A stretch of 64,000 bases of DNA from Gelidibacter salicanalis (GTDB lineage: Bacteria; Bacteroidota; Bacteroidia; Flavobacteriales; Flavobacteriaceae): contig NZ_JAEHJZ010000042.1 of the NCBI RefSeq assembly GCF_016469035.1, forward strand, positions 1 through 64,000. The letters are read 5' to 3'. The notes under the pieces were generated by a model. That model was not told where the DNA came from and did not search any database. It was given only the letters and a program-made list of their open reading frames with translations. Below are positions 43,359 through 53,533 of the stretch, one piece after another; within the stretch, counting starts at the first letter, position 1, and each line of letters opens with the position of its first letter. The position numbers and the translations under genes were made by a program.

Positions 43359-44972
43359 ATGAAAAATAAAAAAATCGCCAATACACCCGTGTTTCTTCTT
43401 GTAGCATTAATGACCTTGTTCATTGCATGCGACAAAGATTATGTATCTCTTGATTCAGAAATTTCTGGTCAAAATAATTTTGGTGTGTCTGACACCAAAT
43501 ACGAAGTTACGGCCTACACCAACAAACTTAATCCCGTTCAAACCAATGGGTTGCCCTCTAATTTATTAGGCTATTATAAAGATCTAGTTTATGGCAGCAC
43601 CACTGCAAACGTGGTAACACAATTGGCCCCCACCGTATATGATCCCATATTTCCTGATGAGGTCAGAGTAGACTCCGTGGTGCTTACGATCCCTTACTTT
43701 AGTAAAGCTACAGGCATTACAGATGGTGTAACAACCTATGCTTTGGATTCCATTTATGGTTCAAGCGCAATTAATTTGAAGGTGTATGAGAACACCTACT
43801 TTTTGAGAAGTTTTGATCCAAACTCGCAATTTAATAGTCCTCAAAAATATTTCTCTGACCGTTCATTGTCAGCTTCAACGCAAATTCCTTTAACTTCTCT
43901 AAGAGGAACGGTTTTGGAAAGCATAACGGAATTTACACCCAGTAATTCAGAAATAGCGCAGAAAATAGGCGAAGAGGTTACAAGGACAGCGCCGGCATTA
44001 CGCCGCAAAATGGACACAGAATTTTGGAATAATAAAATCATTCTAAAAGAAGGTGGATCAGAATTAAGCAATTTGAACAACTTTCAAAATTACTTCAGAG
44101 GCGTTTACTTTGAAGCTGAAGCCATAAATGATAATGGCAGTATGATGCTTCTAAACTTTGCATCCTCCAACGCCAATATTACCTTATATTATAGCTCACC
44201 TCCCACTGGAACGGCAACTGAACGTGTCAACGGTAGTTATAAATTGAATTTTGCGGGCAATCGGGTGAATTTCTTTGAAAACGACTACTCATTCGCAATC
44301 CCTCAGGGCAATCCAACCACTGGTGATGAAAAACTATACCTTAAAGGTGGACAAGGCGCCATGGCGGTGATCGATTTATTTGGCGGTACTGATATTGACA
44401 ACGATTTAGGAACCATAACGCCTTTTGAAGAGTTTAAAAACGCGTATGTTGAAACTGATACAGAAGGGAAATTTGTCAGAGCAAAACGAATGATCAATGA
44501 AGCTAACTTGGTGTTTTTTGTAGATCCGACGCTTACACAAGGCCAGGAGCCAGACAGAATTTATATTTACGACATAAAAAACAACACGACTTTATTTGAT
44601 TATGGTTTTGAGTCTGCCGACAAGGTGTCGCCAAATGACTCTAGAACCAATCACCTTGGAAAATTAAAGCGTGATGGCGACGATAAAAATGCTCAAGGCA
44701 TTAAATACAAAATCAGAATCACAGAGCACATCAAGAATCTTTTACTAAGAGATTCTACAAATGTCAGTCTCGGTTTGGCCGTGTCAACTAACGTTAATAT
44801 TGAAGATGGAGCTACCCCGCTCTCTATTTTATCAGCAGACAATCAGCCCGTTAAAACAGTACCAGTAAGCGCTATTCTTTCTCCAAAGGGCACGGTGCTA
44901 TATGGTAATAACACCACAAACGAAGATAAAAAGTTATATTTGGAGATATTTTATACTGAACCTAATAACTAA
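43359..44972 (+). CDS. DUF4270 lipoprotein
   Basis: The 537-residue protein has a lipoprotein signal ending TLFIAC (C24) followed by DKDYVSLDSE. The body is typical of DUF4270, a Bacteroidota envelope family of unknown function: YEVTAYTNKLNPVQTNGLPS, LLGYYKDLVYGSTTANVVTQ and PDEVRVDSVVLTIPYFSKA near the start, beta-rich to the end. The stop lies four bases before the glmS ATG, so the two are probably co-transcribed. The pairing with the amino-sugar enzyme and the glycogen synthase-like gene upstream recurs in related genomes as I recall and hints at an envelope-sugar role, but this is inference. Confidence 0.82.
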   Translation: MKNKKIANTPVFLLVALMTLFIACDKDYVSLDSEISGQNNFGVSDTKYEVTAYTNKLNPVQTNGLPSNLLGYYKDLVYGSTTANVVTQLAPTVYDPIFPDEVRVDSVVLTIPYFSKATGITDGVTTYALDSIYGSSAINLKVYENTYFLRSFDPNSQFNSPQKYFSDRSLSASTQIPLTSLRGTVLESITEFTPSNSEIAQKIGEEVTRTAPALRRKMDTEFWNNKIILKEGGSELSNLNNFQNYFRGVYFEAEAINDNGSMMLLNFASSNANITLYYSSPPTGTATERVNGSYKLNFAGNRVNFFENDYSFAIPQGNPTTGDEKLYLKGGQGAMAVIDLFGGTDIDNDLGTITPFEEFKNAYVETDTEGKFVRAKRMINEANLVFFVDPTLTQGQEPDRIYIYDIKNNTTLFDYGFESADKVSPNDSRTNHLGKLKRDGDDKNAQGIKYKIRITEHIKNLLLRDSTNVSLGLAVSTNVNIEDGATPLSILSADNQPVKTVPVSAILSPKGTVLYGNNTTNEDKKLYLEIFYTEPNN

Positions 44973-44976
44973 TATT

Positions 44977-46824
44977 ATGTGCGGAATTGTTGGCTATATA
45001 GGCCATAGAGAAGCTTACCCAATTATTTTAAAAGGATTAAAACGTCTAGAATACAGAGGTTATGATAGTGCCGGTATTGCTCTATTCGATGGTATAGACC
45101 TAAATATGTGCAAAACCAAGGGTAAGGTTGCTGATTTACAAGAACTTTTAGAAAATAAGATCTCTACTAGCGGCCAATTAGGTATTGGACATACTCGTTG
45201 GGCAACCCACGGAGTACCAAATGATGTGAACTCCCATCCGCATTATTCTAATTCCGGCAATTTGATCATCATCCATAATGGTATTATAGAAAATTATGAT
45301 GCTCTAAAAAAAGAATTAATTAAACGTGGTTACACTTTTCAATCAGATACGGATACAGAAGTACTGATCAATTTGATTGAAGATGTCATGATCAATGAAA
45401 AAGTCAAACTTGGAAAGGCGGTTCAAATAGCATTAAACCAAGTTGTTGGCGCTTACGCTATTGCGGTGTTTGATAAAACAAGACCAAAAGAAGTTGTAGT
45501 TGCTAAGCTGGGTAGCCCGCTGGCCATTGGTATTGGTGATGGTGAATTTTTTGTGGCCAGTGATGCATCTCCTTTTATAGAGTTTACTGACAATGCCATC
45601 TATCTTGAAGATGAAGAAATGGCCATTCTCAGACTTGATAAAGACATTAAAATCAGAAAGATTGCAGATGACTCTTTGGTTAATCCTTACATCCAAAAAT
45701 TACAACTCAATCTTGAACAGATAGAAAAAGGTGGTTACGATCATTTCATGCTTAAAGAAATCTACGAGCAACCCTTAGCAATTAAAGATACTTACAGAGG
45801 CCGTTTATTGGTTAATGAAGCCATCATAAAATTGTCTGGTGTTGAAGACAATATGAAACGATTTTTAAATGCTGATCGTATTATCATTGTGGCATGTGGT
45901 ACCTCATGGCATGCAGGATTGGTTGCCGAATATATTTTTGAAGACTTAGCCCGAATTCCTGTTGAGGTAGAATACGCATCAGAATTTAGATATAGAAATC
46001 CAGTTATTACAGAAAAAGATGTTGTGATTGCCATCTCACAATCGGGTGAAACTGCAGATACTTTGGCTGCTATTAAATTAGCCAAATCGAAAGGCGCTTT
46101 TGTATTTGGAGTGTGCAACGTTGTTGGATCTTCGATAGCGAGAGAAACAGATGCAGGTGCTTATACGCACGCTGGACCAGAAATTGGTGTAGCTTCCACA
46201 AAAGCATTCACCACACAAATTACAATTTTAACCTTAATAGCCCTACGTCTTGCCCGCGCTAAAGGCACCATGTCCAGCTCTGACTATCGCAGACAATTAC
46301 AAGAGTTAGAATTAATTCCAGAAAAAGTTACCGAGGCTTTAAAAGCTGATAAGCACATCCAGGCCATTGCTGAAACATACAAAGATTCGCGCAACATGCT
46401 TTATCTTGGTAGAGGTTACAATTTTCCTGTGGCTTTAGAAGGTGCTCTAAAACTCAAGGAAATCTCCTATATCCATGCGGAAGGTTACCCTGCTGCAGAA
46501 ATGAAACACGGGCCTATTGCATTAATTGATGAAAATATGCCGGTTATAGTTATTGCCACTAAGAAGGGGCATTACGAAAAAGTAGTCAGTAACATCCAAG
46601 AGATTAAGGCGAGAAAAGGTAAAATTATCGGTATTGTTACCCAAGGAGATGTTAGTGTAAGAGAACTTGCTGATCACGTGATAGAAATTCCGGAAACTTT
46701 AGAAAATCTATCGCCGTTATTAACAACTATCCCTTTACAACTTCTCTCCTACCACATTGCGGTTATGTTAGGTAAAAACGTAGACCAACCGCGAAACCTA
46801 GCTAAATCAGTAACAGTGGAATAA
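44977..46824 (+). CDS. glmS: Glutamine-fructose-6-phosphate aminotransferase (isomerizing)
   Basis: GlmS makes glucosamine 6-phosphate for peptidoglycan and lipopolysaccharide. I chose the ATG giving MCGIVGYIGHREAYPIILKG, so the catalytic cysteine is residue 2; a longer frame adds 25 unsupported residues overlapping DUF4270. The N-terminal Ntn-type glutaminase domain has RLEYRGYDSAGIA, GIGHTRWATHG and HNGIIENYD. Two SIS sugar-binding domains follow (ACGTSWHAG with ISQSGETADTLAAI, then LYLGRGYNFPVALEGALKLK). The C-terminus ends PRNLAKSVTVE with the conserved lysine. The 615-residue length is standard. It is followed by a strong terminator. No glmS ribozyme was seen upstream. Confidence 0.97.
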   Translation: MCGIVGYIGHREAYPIILKGLKRLEYRGYDSAGIALFDGIDLNMCKTKGKVADLQELLENKISTSGQLGIGHTRWATHGVPNDVNSHPHYSNSGNLIIIHNGIIENYDALKKELIKRGYTFQSDTDTEVLINLIEDVMINEKVKLGKAVQIALNQVVGAYAIAVFDKTRPKEVVVAKLGSPLAIGIGDGEFFVASDASPFIEFTDNAIYLEDEEMAILRLDKDIKIRKIADDSLVNPYIQKLQLNLEQIEKGGYDHFMLKEIYEQPLAIKDTYRGRLLVNEAIIKLSGVEDNMKRFLNADRIIIVACGTSWHAGLVAEYIFEDLARIPVEVEYASEFRYRNPVITEKDVVIAISQSGETADTLAAIKLAKSKGAFVFGVCNVVGSSIARETDAGAYTHAGPEIGVASTKAFTTQITILTLIALRLARAKGTMSSSDYRRQLQELELIPEKVTEALKADKHIQAIAETYKDSRNMLYLGRGYNFPVALEGALKLKEISYIHAEGYPAAEMKHGPIALIDENMPVIVIATKKGHYEKVVSNIQEIKARKGKIIGIVTQGDVSVRELADHVIEIPETLENLSPLLTTIPLQLLSYHIAVMLGKNVDQPRNLAKSVTVE

Positions 46825-46854
46825 GATTGTTAGGTTTACAATATATCATTTGTA

Positions 46855-46898
46855 AAAAGGCCAAAAACTATTAAATTTTAGTTTTTGGCCTTTTTTTT
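46855..46898 (+). terminator. Intrinsic terminator of glmS
   Basis: AAAAGGCCAAAAACTA and TAGTTTTTGGCC form a perfect stem with an 8-base AT loop, followed by eight T. Confidence 0.93.
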
Positions 46899-47026
46899 AA
46901 AGAATTCCTCATATTTTAAGACGTTTTGTTGCGAAATAATACTATGCATGCATAATTTTTGAAAAAATCAATTCAAAGTATTATTTTATTATTTATATTG
47001 GTATCCAAATTAACTAATTTCCCAAA

Positions 47027-49777
47027 ATGAAAACAATTCTTAAGATTATGATGCTGTTCTGCGTGGCGCTTACATATTCGCAAACAACAGTCACTGGAAA
47101 AGTAACCGACGCAAATGGCCAACCACTGCCAGGCGCTAACGTCATTGTTGTAGGCACAAGCACTGGGACAATATCGGATTTTGATGGTAATTACGTTTTA
47201 AACACCTCTCAAACGCCTCCTTTTTCTATTCGGGTTAGTAGTGTTGGTTTTGATACTGTTACCAAGGAAGTTACCTCAGCAAATCAGACTATCGATTTCA
47301 AATTAACCGAAGGAACATCGTTAGATGAAGTGGTTATTTCTGCTTCCAGAACACCGGAACGTGTCTTTGAATCGCCCGTAACTGTTGAAAGATTTGGTCT
47401 TAAAGAAATTAAAAACACTGCCTCTGCGGGATTTTATGACGGATTAGAGAACCTTAAAGGTGTCGATGTGAACACTAATAGTTTAACCTTTAAATCTATT
47501 AACACTAGAGGCTTCGCAACGTTTGCAAATACGCGTTTTATGCAATTGGTAGATGGTATGGACAACTCCTCACCTGCACTAAACTTCCCAATCGGAAATT
47601 TAGTGGGTATGAATGAAACAGATGTCTTAAGTGTTGAGTTATTACCAGGTGCCGCTTCCGCTTTGTACGGAGCTAATGCATTTAACGGAATTCTCTTTAT
47701 GCGTAGTAAGAATCCTTTCGATTTTCAGGGCATTAGTGGCTACCACAAACAAGGAATTACCTCACAGGATGCAAGTGGAGATAATACCTATAGAGATTCT
47801 GGACTAAGAATGGCTTATAAATTTACTGATCATTTTGCCGCAAAAGTCAATTTTGGCTGGTTGAAAGGAACCGATTGGACGGCCAATAATTATGATGGAA
47901 AACCAGGCACTGGTAATACTAGAGCGAGTATAGACTATGACGGCTACAATATATACGGGGATGAAGTATCCACGAATATTAGAGCTGCTTCTGGCGGATT
48001 AGGAGTTGTTCCTGATGTAGTTGTTAGTAGAACCGGATATGAAGAACGCGATTTAACTGATTATAACGCAGAAAGTATAAAAGCTGATTGGGGACTCTAT
48101 TTCCGTCCGTGGGCTAATGATTTTGAAATTCAATATGTTGGTAAAGTTGGTACAGGTTCTACTATTTACCAAGGCACCAATAGATATGCCATTACTGATT
48201 TCACACAGCAACAACATAAAATTGAGGTTAAGAATAACAATTTCTTCCTAAGGGGTTATGTAGTTTCTGATAATGCTGGAGATTCTTATGATATGGTTTT
48301 CACTGGAATCAATATTAACCGTGCTTGGAAATCAGACACACAGTGGTTTGGTGAGTATATTCAAACCTATGCTGGGGCAACGTTCAGCGGAGCAACAGAT
48401 GCACAAGCGCATGCTGCAGCAAGACAAGTAGCAGAAACAGGCAGATTTCAACCAGGCACTCCTGAATTCAAGAATGCTTTCGATAGAATTATTTCAGATC
48501 CTGACTTTTCTCAAGGTTCTCAATTTAAGGATCAATCTAAATACACTCATGTTGATGGGAATTATAATTTCAGTCACTTATGGGACGTCATCGATATCCA
48601 ATTGGGTGGTTCTTACAGAAAATATGACTTAAATTCTTCTGGTACCATCTATACCGATTATGACGGATCCATCCCATATTCAGAGTATGGTGTATACACA
48701 CAAATGCAAAAAGTATTTGACCTAGGTGAAGCAATGAACTTAAAATTGACCGCTTCTGCACGTTATGACAAATCAGAATTTTTTGACGGATTCTTATCTC
48801 CAAGAATTTCTGCAGGGTTTACAGTAAACCAAAATCATAATATTAGAGCTTCTGTACAGACAGGTTTTAGAAACCCTACAACACAGGATTTATTTATTGG
48901 ACTTGATGCCGGGAGAGCAATTTTAGTTGGTTCAGCACCTTCAAATCTAGACCGATATTCCCGTTCTTATAATGTGAGTGCCGCTGGACAAGCTGGGTTC
49001 GGTCAACCAGCACAAATAACCCAAACGGGTGGCGCTGCGTATACTAATTCTTACTTAGCATCTTCCGTTAGAGCCTTTGCACAATCTGAAAATCCTGCCG
49101 ATTTAGAGATTGGAAACTCTGCCTTGGTGACTCCTGAAAAAATTACAACTGCAGAAGTTGGCTATAGAGGTAAACTAAATAAAGTGATTGTTGATATGAG
49201 TGTATATTACAATAAATACCAAGATTTTATTTCTGGGGAAGTTGTGGTAGCACCACTTTATGGAACTGTAGGCGACAATGCATTGTCTATAGCTGCTATT
49301 GCCAACGGCGATTATAAAGCGTATCAAACATATACCAATAGTAAAGCTGATGTTAACTCTTATGGCGGCTCTATTGGATTATCCACAAAAATATTCGGCG
49401 ATTTTGACTTAGGTGGTAGTTACACCTACACTAAACAGGATTTTGATCAAGCAGCATTTCCTGATTTCAAAACGAGTTTTAACACTCCAGAACATAAAAC
49501 AAAAATCAACTTCGGAAATGCCAACTTATTCAAAAATTTTGGATTTAACACCGCTTGGAGATGGAGCGATAATTACTTCTGGCAGGCCACATTTGGTGAC
49601 GGCCAAATCCCAGCTTATCACGCCCTGGACGCACAAATCAATTACACAGTACCGTCTTTGAAATCTACTTTTAAAGCAGGTGCAACTAATGTTCTTGGTG
49701 AAGAATACTTTACTGCAATTGGTACAGGTTCTATAGGATCAATGTATTACATCTCCTGGACGATCAACAACTTATAA
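47027..49777 (+). CDS. TonB-dependent receptor with CarboxypepD_reg domain
   Basis: This outer-membrane importer of 916 residues has a signal peptide (LKIMMLFCVALTYS), a CarboxypepD_reg sandwich (TVTGKVTDANGQPLPGANVI to about residue 95) and a plug (EVVISASRTPERVFESPVTV, VLSVELLPGAASALYGANAF with NGILF). Its barrel runs to the C-terminal NN-L end (YYISWTINNL), which lacks the usual final phenylalanine but ends in a hydrophobic strand. The plug's VQLLPGAASALYGANAFNG-like segment is the OmpA/TonB-receptor form seen in Flavobacteria. It is 11 bases before an SGNH-hydrolase lipoprotein gene, so the two probably act together in uptake of an esterified substrate. The substrate is unknown. Confidence 0.92.
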   Translation: MKTILKIMMLFCVALTYSQTTVTGKVTDANGQPLPGANVIVVGTSTGTISDFDGNYVLNTSQTPPFSIRVSSVGFDTVTKEVTSANQTIDFKLTEGTSLDEVVISASRTPERVFESPVTVERFGLKEIKNTASAGFYDGLENLKGVDVNTNSLTFKSINTRGFATFANTRFMQLVDGMDNSSPALNFPIGNLVGMNETDVLSVELLPGAASALYGANAFNGILFMRSKNPFDFQGISGYHKQGITSQDASGDNTYRDSGLRMAYKFTDHFAAKVNFGWLKGTDWTANNYDGKPGTGNTRASIDYDGYNIYGDEVSTNIRAASGGLGVVPDVVVSRTGYEERDLTDYNAESIKADWGLYFRPWANDFEIQYVGKVGTGSTIYQGTNRYAITDFTQQQHKIEVKNNNFFLRGYVVSDNAGDSYDMVFTGININRAWKSDTQWFGEYIQTYAGATFSGATDAQAHAAARQVAETGRFQPGTPEFKNAFDRIISDPDFSQGSQFKDQSKYTHVDGNYNFSHLWDVIDIQLGGSYRKYDLNSSGTIYTDYDGSIPYSEYGVYTQMQKVFDLGEAMNLKLTASARYDKSEFFDGFLSPRISAGFTVNQNHNIRASVQTGFRNPTTQDLFIGLDAGRAILVGSAPSNLDRYSRSYNVSAAGQAGFGQPAQITQTGGAAYTNSYLASSVRAFAQSENPADLEIGNSALVTPEKITTAEVGYRGKLNKVIVDMSVYYNKYQDFISGEVVVAPLYGTVGDNALSIAAIANGDYKAYQTYTNSKADVNSYGGSIGLSTKIFGDFDLGGSYTYTKQDFDQAAFPDFKTSFNTPEHKTKINFGNANLFKNFGFNTAWRWSDNYFWQATFGDGQIPAYHALDAQINYTVPSLKSTFKAGATNVLGEEYFTAIGTGSIGSMYYISWTINNL

Positions 49778-49788
49778 AAAATTAAACA

Positions 49789-51405
49789 ATGAAAACTATA
49801 AAATATTTATTGCTGTCTGCTATATTAGTTGGTTTTACAGCGTGTAGTGAAGATGACTACGATTATAACCCCGCGCCAGAACCACTTCCCGAGTTAACCG
49901 CTGGCACGGCAGACTTCTCAAAATATGTGGCTGTAGGCGCGTCATTTTCAGCTGGTTTTACGGATAACGCTCTTTTTATTAAAGGGCAAGAAAACTCTTT
50001 CCCTAATATTCTAGCGCAGCAATTTGCAAAAGTAGGTGGTGGTGCGTTCTCACAACCTTTAATGAAAGATAATATTGGAGGGCTTATTTTAGGCTCAACC
50101 GTTGTTGCGGCACCAAGACTCTATCTCGATTTATCTGGATCAAGCCCTGCACCTAAATTATTGAACGCAACTCCAACAACGCAACTTACAGATGTGTTAT
50201 CAGGACCTTTTAATAACTATGGTATTCCTGGGGCTAAAAGTTTCCATTTAGGGATTCAAGGCTATGGCTCTTTAAATCCTTATTTCGGACGTATGGCATC
50301 TAGTGCGACAGCATCAGTTATTGGTGATGCGGTAGCTCAAAATGCCACATTCTTTACATTGTCTGAAATTGGCGGTAATGATGTGTTGTCCTATGCCACT
50401 TCTGGTGGAATCGGCATGAACCAAGTAGGCAACTTTAACCCTGCTACTTATGGCGGTAATGATATTACTGATCCTAATGTGTTTGCAGCATCTTTTGAAG
50501 CTACAGTTAAAGCGCTTACAAGTAATGGCGCTAAAGGCGCTGTTGCCAATGTGCCTTATATTACCAACCTAGCTCATTTTACAACAGTACCTCACAAACC
50601 GCTAAGTCCAGCAAATCCAGCATTCGGTCCTCAAATTCCATTATTGAACAACATTTTTGGAGCTTTAAACCAAATTTTTGCCCAAGTTGATCCGAGTAGA
50701 CAAATTGTTTTTTCTACAACAGCAGCAAGTGCTGTGGTTATTCACGATGAAAGTTTAACAAACATTGCACCTATAATTGAAGGTGCATTAAACGCAAGTC
50801 CAACATTCCCGGCCTTTATTGCACAGTTTGGTTTACCGGCTGAAGCTGCACCGTTAGTTGCTAAACTTTTAGCAAACACATACGGTCAGGCAAGACAAGC
50901 TACTGCAAACGATTTATTAGTGCTGCCAAGCATGAATACCATAGGAACAGTTAATATGGCAGTCGTTCAAGCATTAATGGCGCAAGGGGTATCGCAAGCT
51001 CTGGCTGGTCAATTTTCTGTTGAAGGCGTTACTTTACCTTTAGAAGATAAATGGGTTCTTATCCCGAGTGAACAAGAAAACATTAAGACTGCTACAGATG
51101 CTTATAACCAATCTATTGCAGCTGTTGCGGCGCAATACAATTTGGCTATGGTTGATTTTAAGAGCATCTTACAGACAGCCTCATCGACAGGATTTGCAGA
51201 TGGCGATTTCATCTTTACCACCAAACTAGTATCTGGCGGATTAATTAGTTTAGATGGCGTACATTTAACCTCAAGAGGCTATGCGCTTATGGCAAATGAA
51301 TTTTTGAAAGCTATTGATGCTCAGTATGGCTCCAATTTTATTGCTGCCGGAGTAAAGGCTAACCCTGGAGATTATCCAACAAATTACAATAAAGACTTAA
51401 GATAA
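49789..51405 (+). CDS. SGNH/GDSL-like hydrolase lipoprotein
   Basis: The 538-residue protein has a lipoprotein signal (YLLLSAILVGFTAC, C19). SGNH blocks are present: block I VAVGASFSAGFTD with S52 (G-A-S instead of G-D-S), block II around FNNYGIPGA, block III SEIGGNDVL (G196-N197-D198) and block V SLDGVHLTSRG with D489 and H492. The catalytic Ser-Asp-His set therefore looks complete, with an altered block I. Between blocks III and V there is an unusually long alanine-rich stretch of about 200 residues. It is translated 11 bases after the TonB receptor and followed by a terminator, so the two form a bicistronic unit. Probable role: surface deacylase or esterase feeding the receptor. Confidence 0.85.
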   Translation: MKTIKYLLLSAILVGFTACSEDDYDYNPAPEPLPELTAGTADFSKYVAVGASFSAGFTDNALFIKGQENSFPNILAQQFAKVGGGAFSQPLMKDNIGGLILGSTVVAAPRLYLDLSGSSPAPKLLNATPTTQLTDVLSGPFNNYGIPGAKSFHLGIQGYGSLNPYFGRMASSATASVIGDAVAQNATFFTLSEIGGNDVLSYATSGGIGMNQVGNFNPATYGGNDITDPNVFAASFEATVKALTSNGAKGAVANVPYITNLAHFTTVPHKPLSPANPAFGPQIPLLNNIFGALNQIFAQVDPSRQIVFSTTAASAVVIHDESLTNIAPIIEGALNASPTFPAFIAQFGLPAEAAPLVAKLLANTYGQARQATANDLLVLPSMNTIGTVNMAVVQALMAQGVSQALAGQFSVEGVTLPLEDKWVLIPSEQENIKTATDAYNQSIAAVAAQYNLAMVDFKSILQTASSTGFADGDFIFTTKLVSGGLISLDGVHLTSRGYALMANEFLKAIDAQYGSNFIAAGVKANPGDYPTNYNKDLR

Positions 51406-51427
51406 TTAAGACTAAACTTTAGATACC

Positions 51428-51457
51428 AAACACCTTTGCGAAGAAGGTGTTTTTTTA
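51428..51457 (+). terminator. Terminator of the TonB-SGNH unit
   Basis: AACACCTT-TGCGAAG-AAGGTGT forms a stem of about seven base pairs followed by seven T, some 25 bases after the SGNH stop codon. Confidence 0.85.
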
Positions 51458-51503
51458 TGCTAAAAAAGCCAATAAAAGGGGTTTATAATTAGGTAAAAAA
51501 CTA

Positions 51504-51511
51504 TATCTTTG
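51504..51511 (+). promoter_or_regulatory. Candidate -7 box of atpD-atpC
   Basis: TATCTTTG matches TAnnTTTG. It lies about 85 bases before the atpD ATG and 50 bases after the preceding terminator. No clear TTTG -33 element is seen at the expected distance. Separation of atpD-atpC from the other ATP synthase genes is normal in Bacteroidota. Confidence 0.6.
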
Positions 51512-51591
51512 CAGCGCGAAAAACAAAGTATCCAATTTGATTGGGTGACAATATTTTTGCAAAATATTTCAATTCAACATTAAACATATAA

Positions 51592-53103
<1,512 letters not shown>

Positions 53104-53114
53104 AAATAATCAAA

Positions 53115-53145
53115 TGTCACCCTGAGCGCAGTCGAAGGGTCTCAG
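53115..53145. repeat. Dispersed TGAGCGCAGTCGAA repeat within the atp unit
   Basis: GTCACCCTGAGCGCAGTCGA followed by AGGGTCTCAG lies between atpD and atpC. ACCCT/AGGGT ends make it weakly palindromic. A second copy, inverted and diverged, is in the biotin cluster. This sequence is widespread in flavobacterial genomes as a short repeat. Confidence 0.75.
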
Positions 53146-53198
53146 TTAAAACAATTAGATTCCCTTTTTTTTAAGGGAGAAGTATAACAAGTTTTACT

Positions 53199-53474
53199 AT
53201 GTATTTAGAAATCGTATCCCCAGAAGCATCCTTAGTAAGTGGCAATGTAGAAAGTGTGACTGTGCCAAGTGTAGAAGGAGAGTTCCAAATGTTGAATAAT
53301 CACGCCGCAATTGTTGCTATCCTTGTTAAAGGGAAAGTAAAGTTTAAAGGAGATGCTACCATTGCTGATGGACAGGAAAAAAACTTTACAAAGGAAGATG
53401 GCCAATGGGTGATGCAAATTAACAGTGGAACGGTAGAAATGAAAGATAATAATGTGATTGTATTAGTCGACTAA
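53199..53474 (+). CDS. atpC: ATP synthase F1 subunit epsilon (short form)
   Basis: The epsilon subunit couples the central stalk to the c-ring. The 91-residue protein contains only the N-terminal beta-sandwich: MYLEIVSPEASLVSGNVESV, TVPSVEGEFQMLNNHAAIVA and the final GTVEMKDNNVIVLVD strand. The inhibitory C-terminal helical hairpin of E. coli epsilon (about 45 more residues) is absent, which is normal in Bacteroidota. It follows atpD in the same transcription unit, and a shared bidirectional terminator lies just after it. Confidence 0.95.
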   Translation: MYLEIVSPEASLVSGNVESVTVPSVEGEFQMLNNHAAIVAILVKGKVKFKGDATIADGQEKNFTKEDGQWVMQINSGTVEMKDNNVIVLVD

Positions 53475-53494
53475 CTAATTTAGCAATCCTTAGA

Positions 53495-53530
53495 GAAAAA
53501 AAAATCACGCTAAAAAGCGTGATTTTTTTT
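53495..53530. terminator. Bidirectional terminator between atpC and the M61 gene
   Basis: AAAAAATCACGCT and AGCGTGATTTTTTTT form a perfect 9-10 base-pair stem with A and T runs on both sides. It serves the converging atpC (+) and M61 peptidase (-) genes. Confidence 0.92.
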
Positions 53531-53533
53531 GGT

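Noticed and set aside
46900-47026. glmS ribozyme or riboswitch near glmS
   Set aside because: The glmS start follows the DUF4270 stop by four bases, so there is no room for a leader; the downstream hairpin is a simple terminator.
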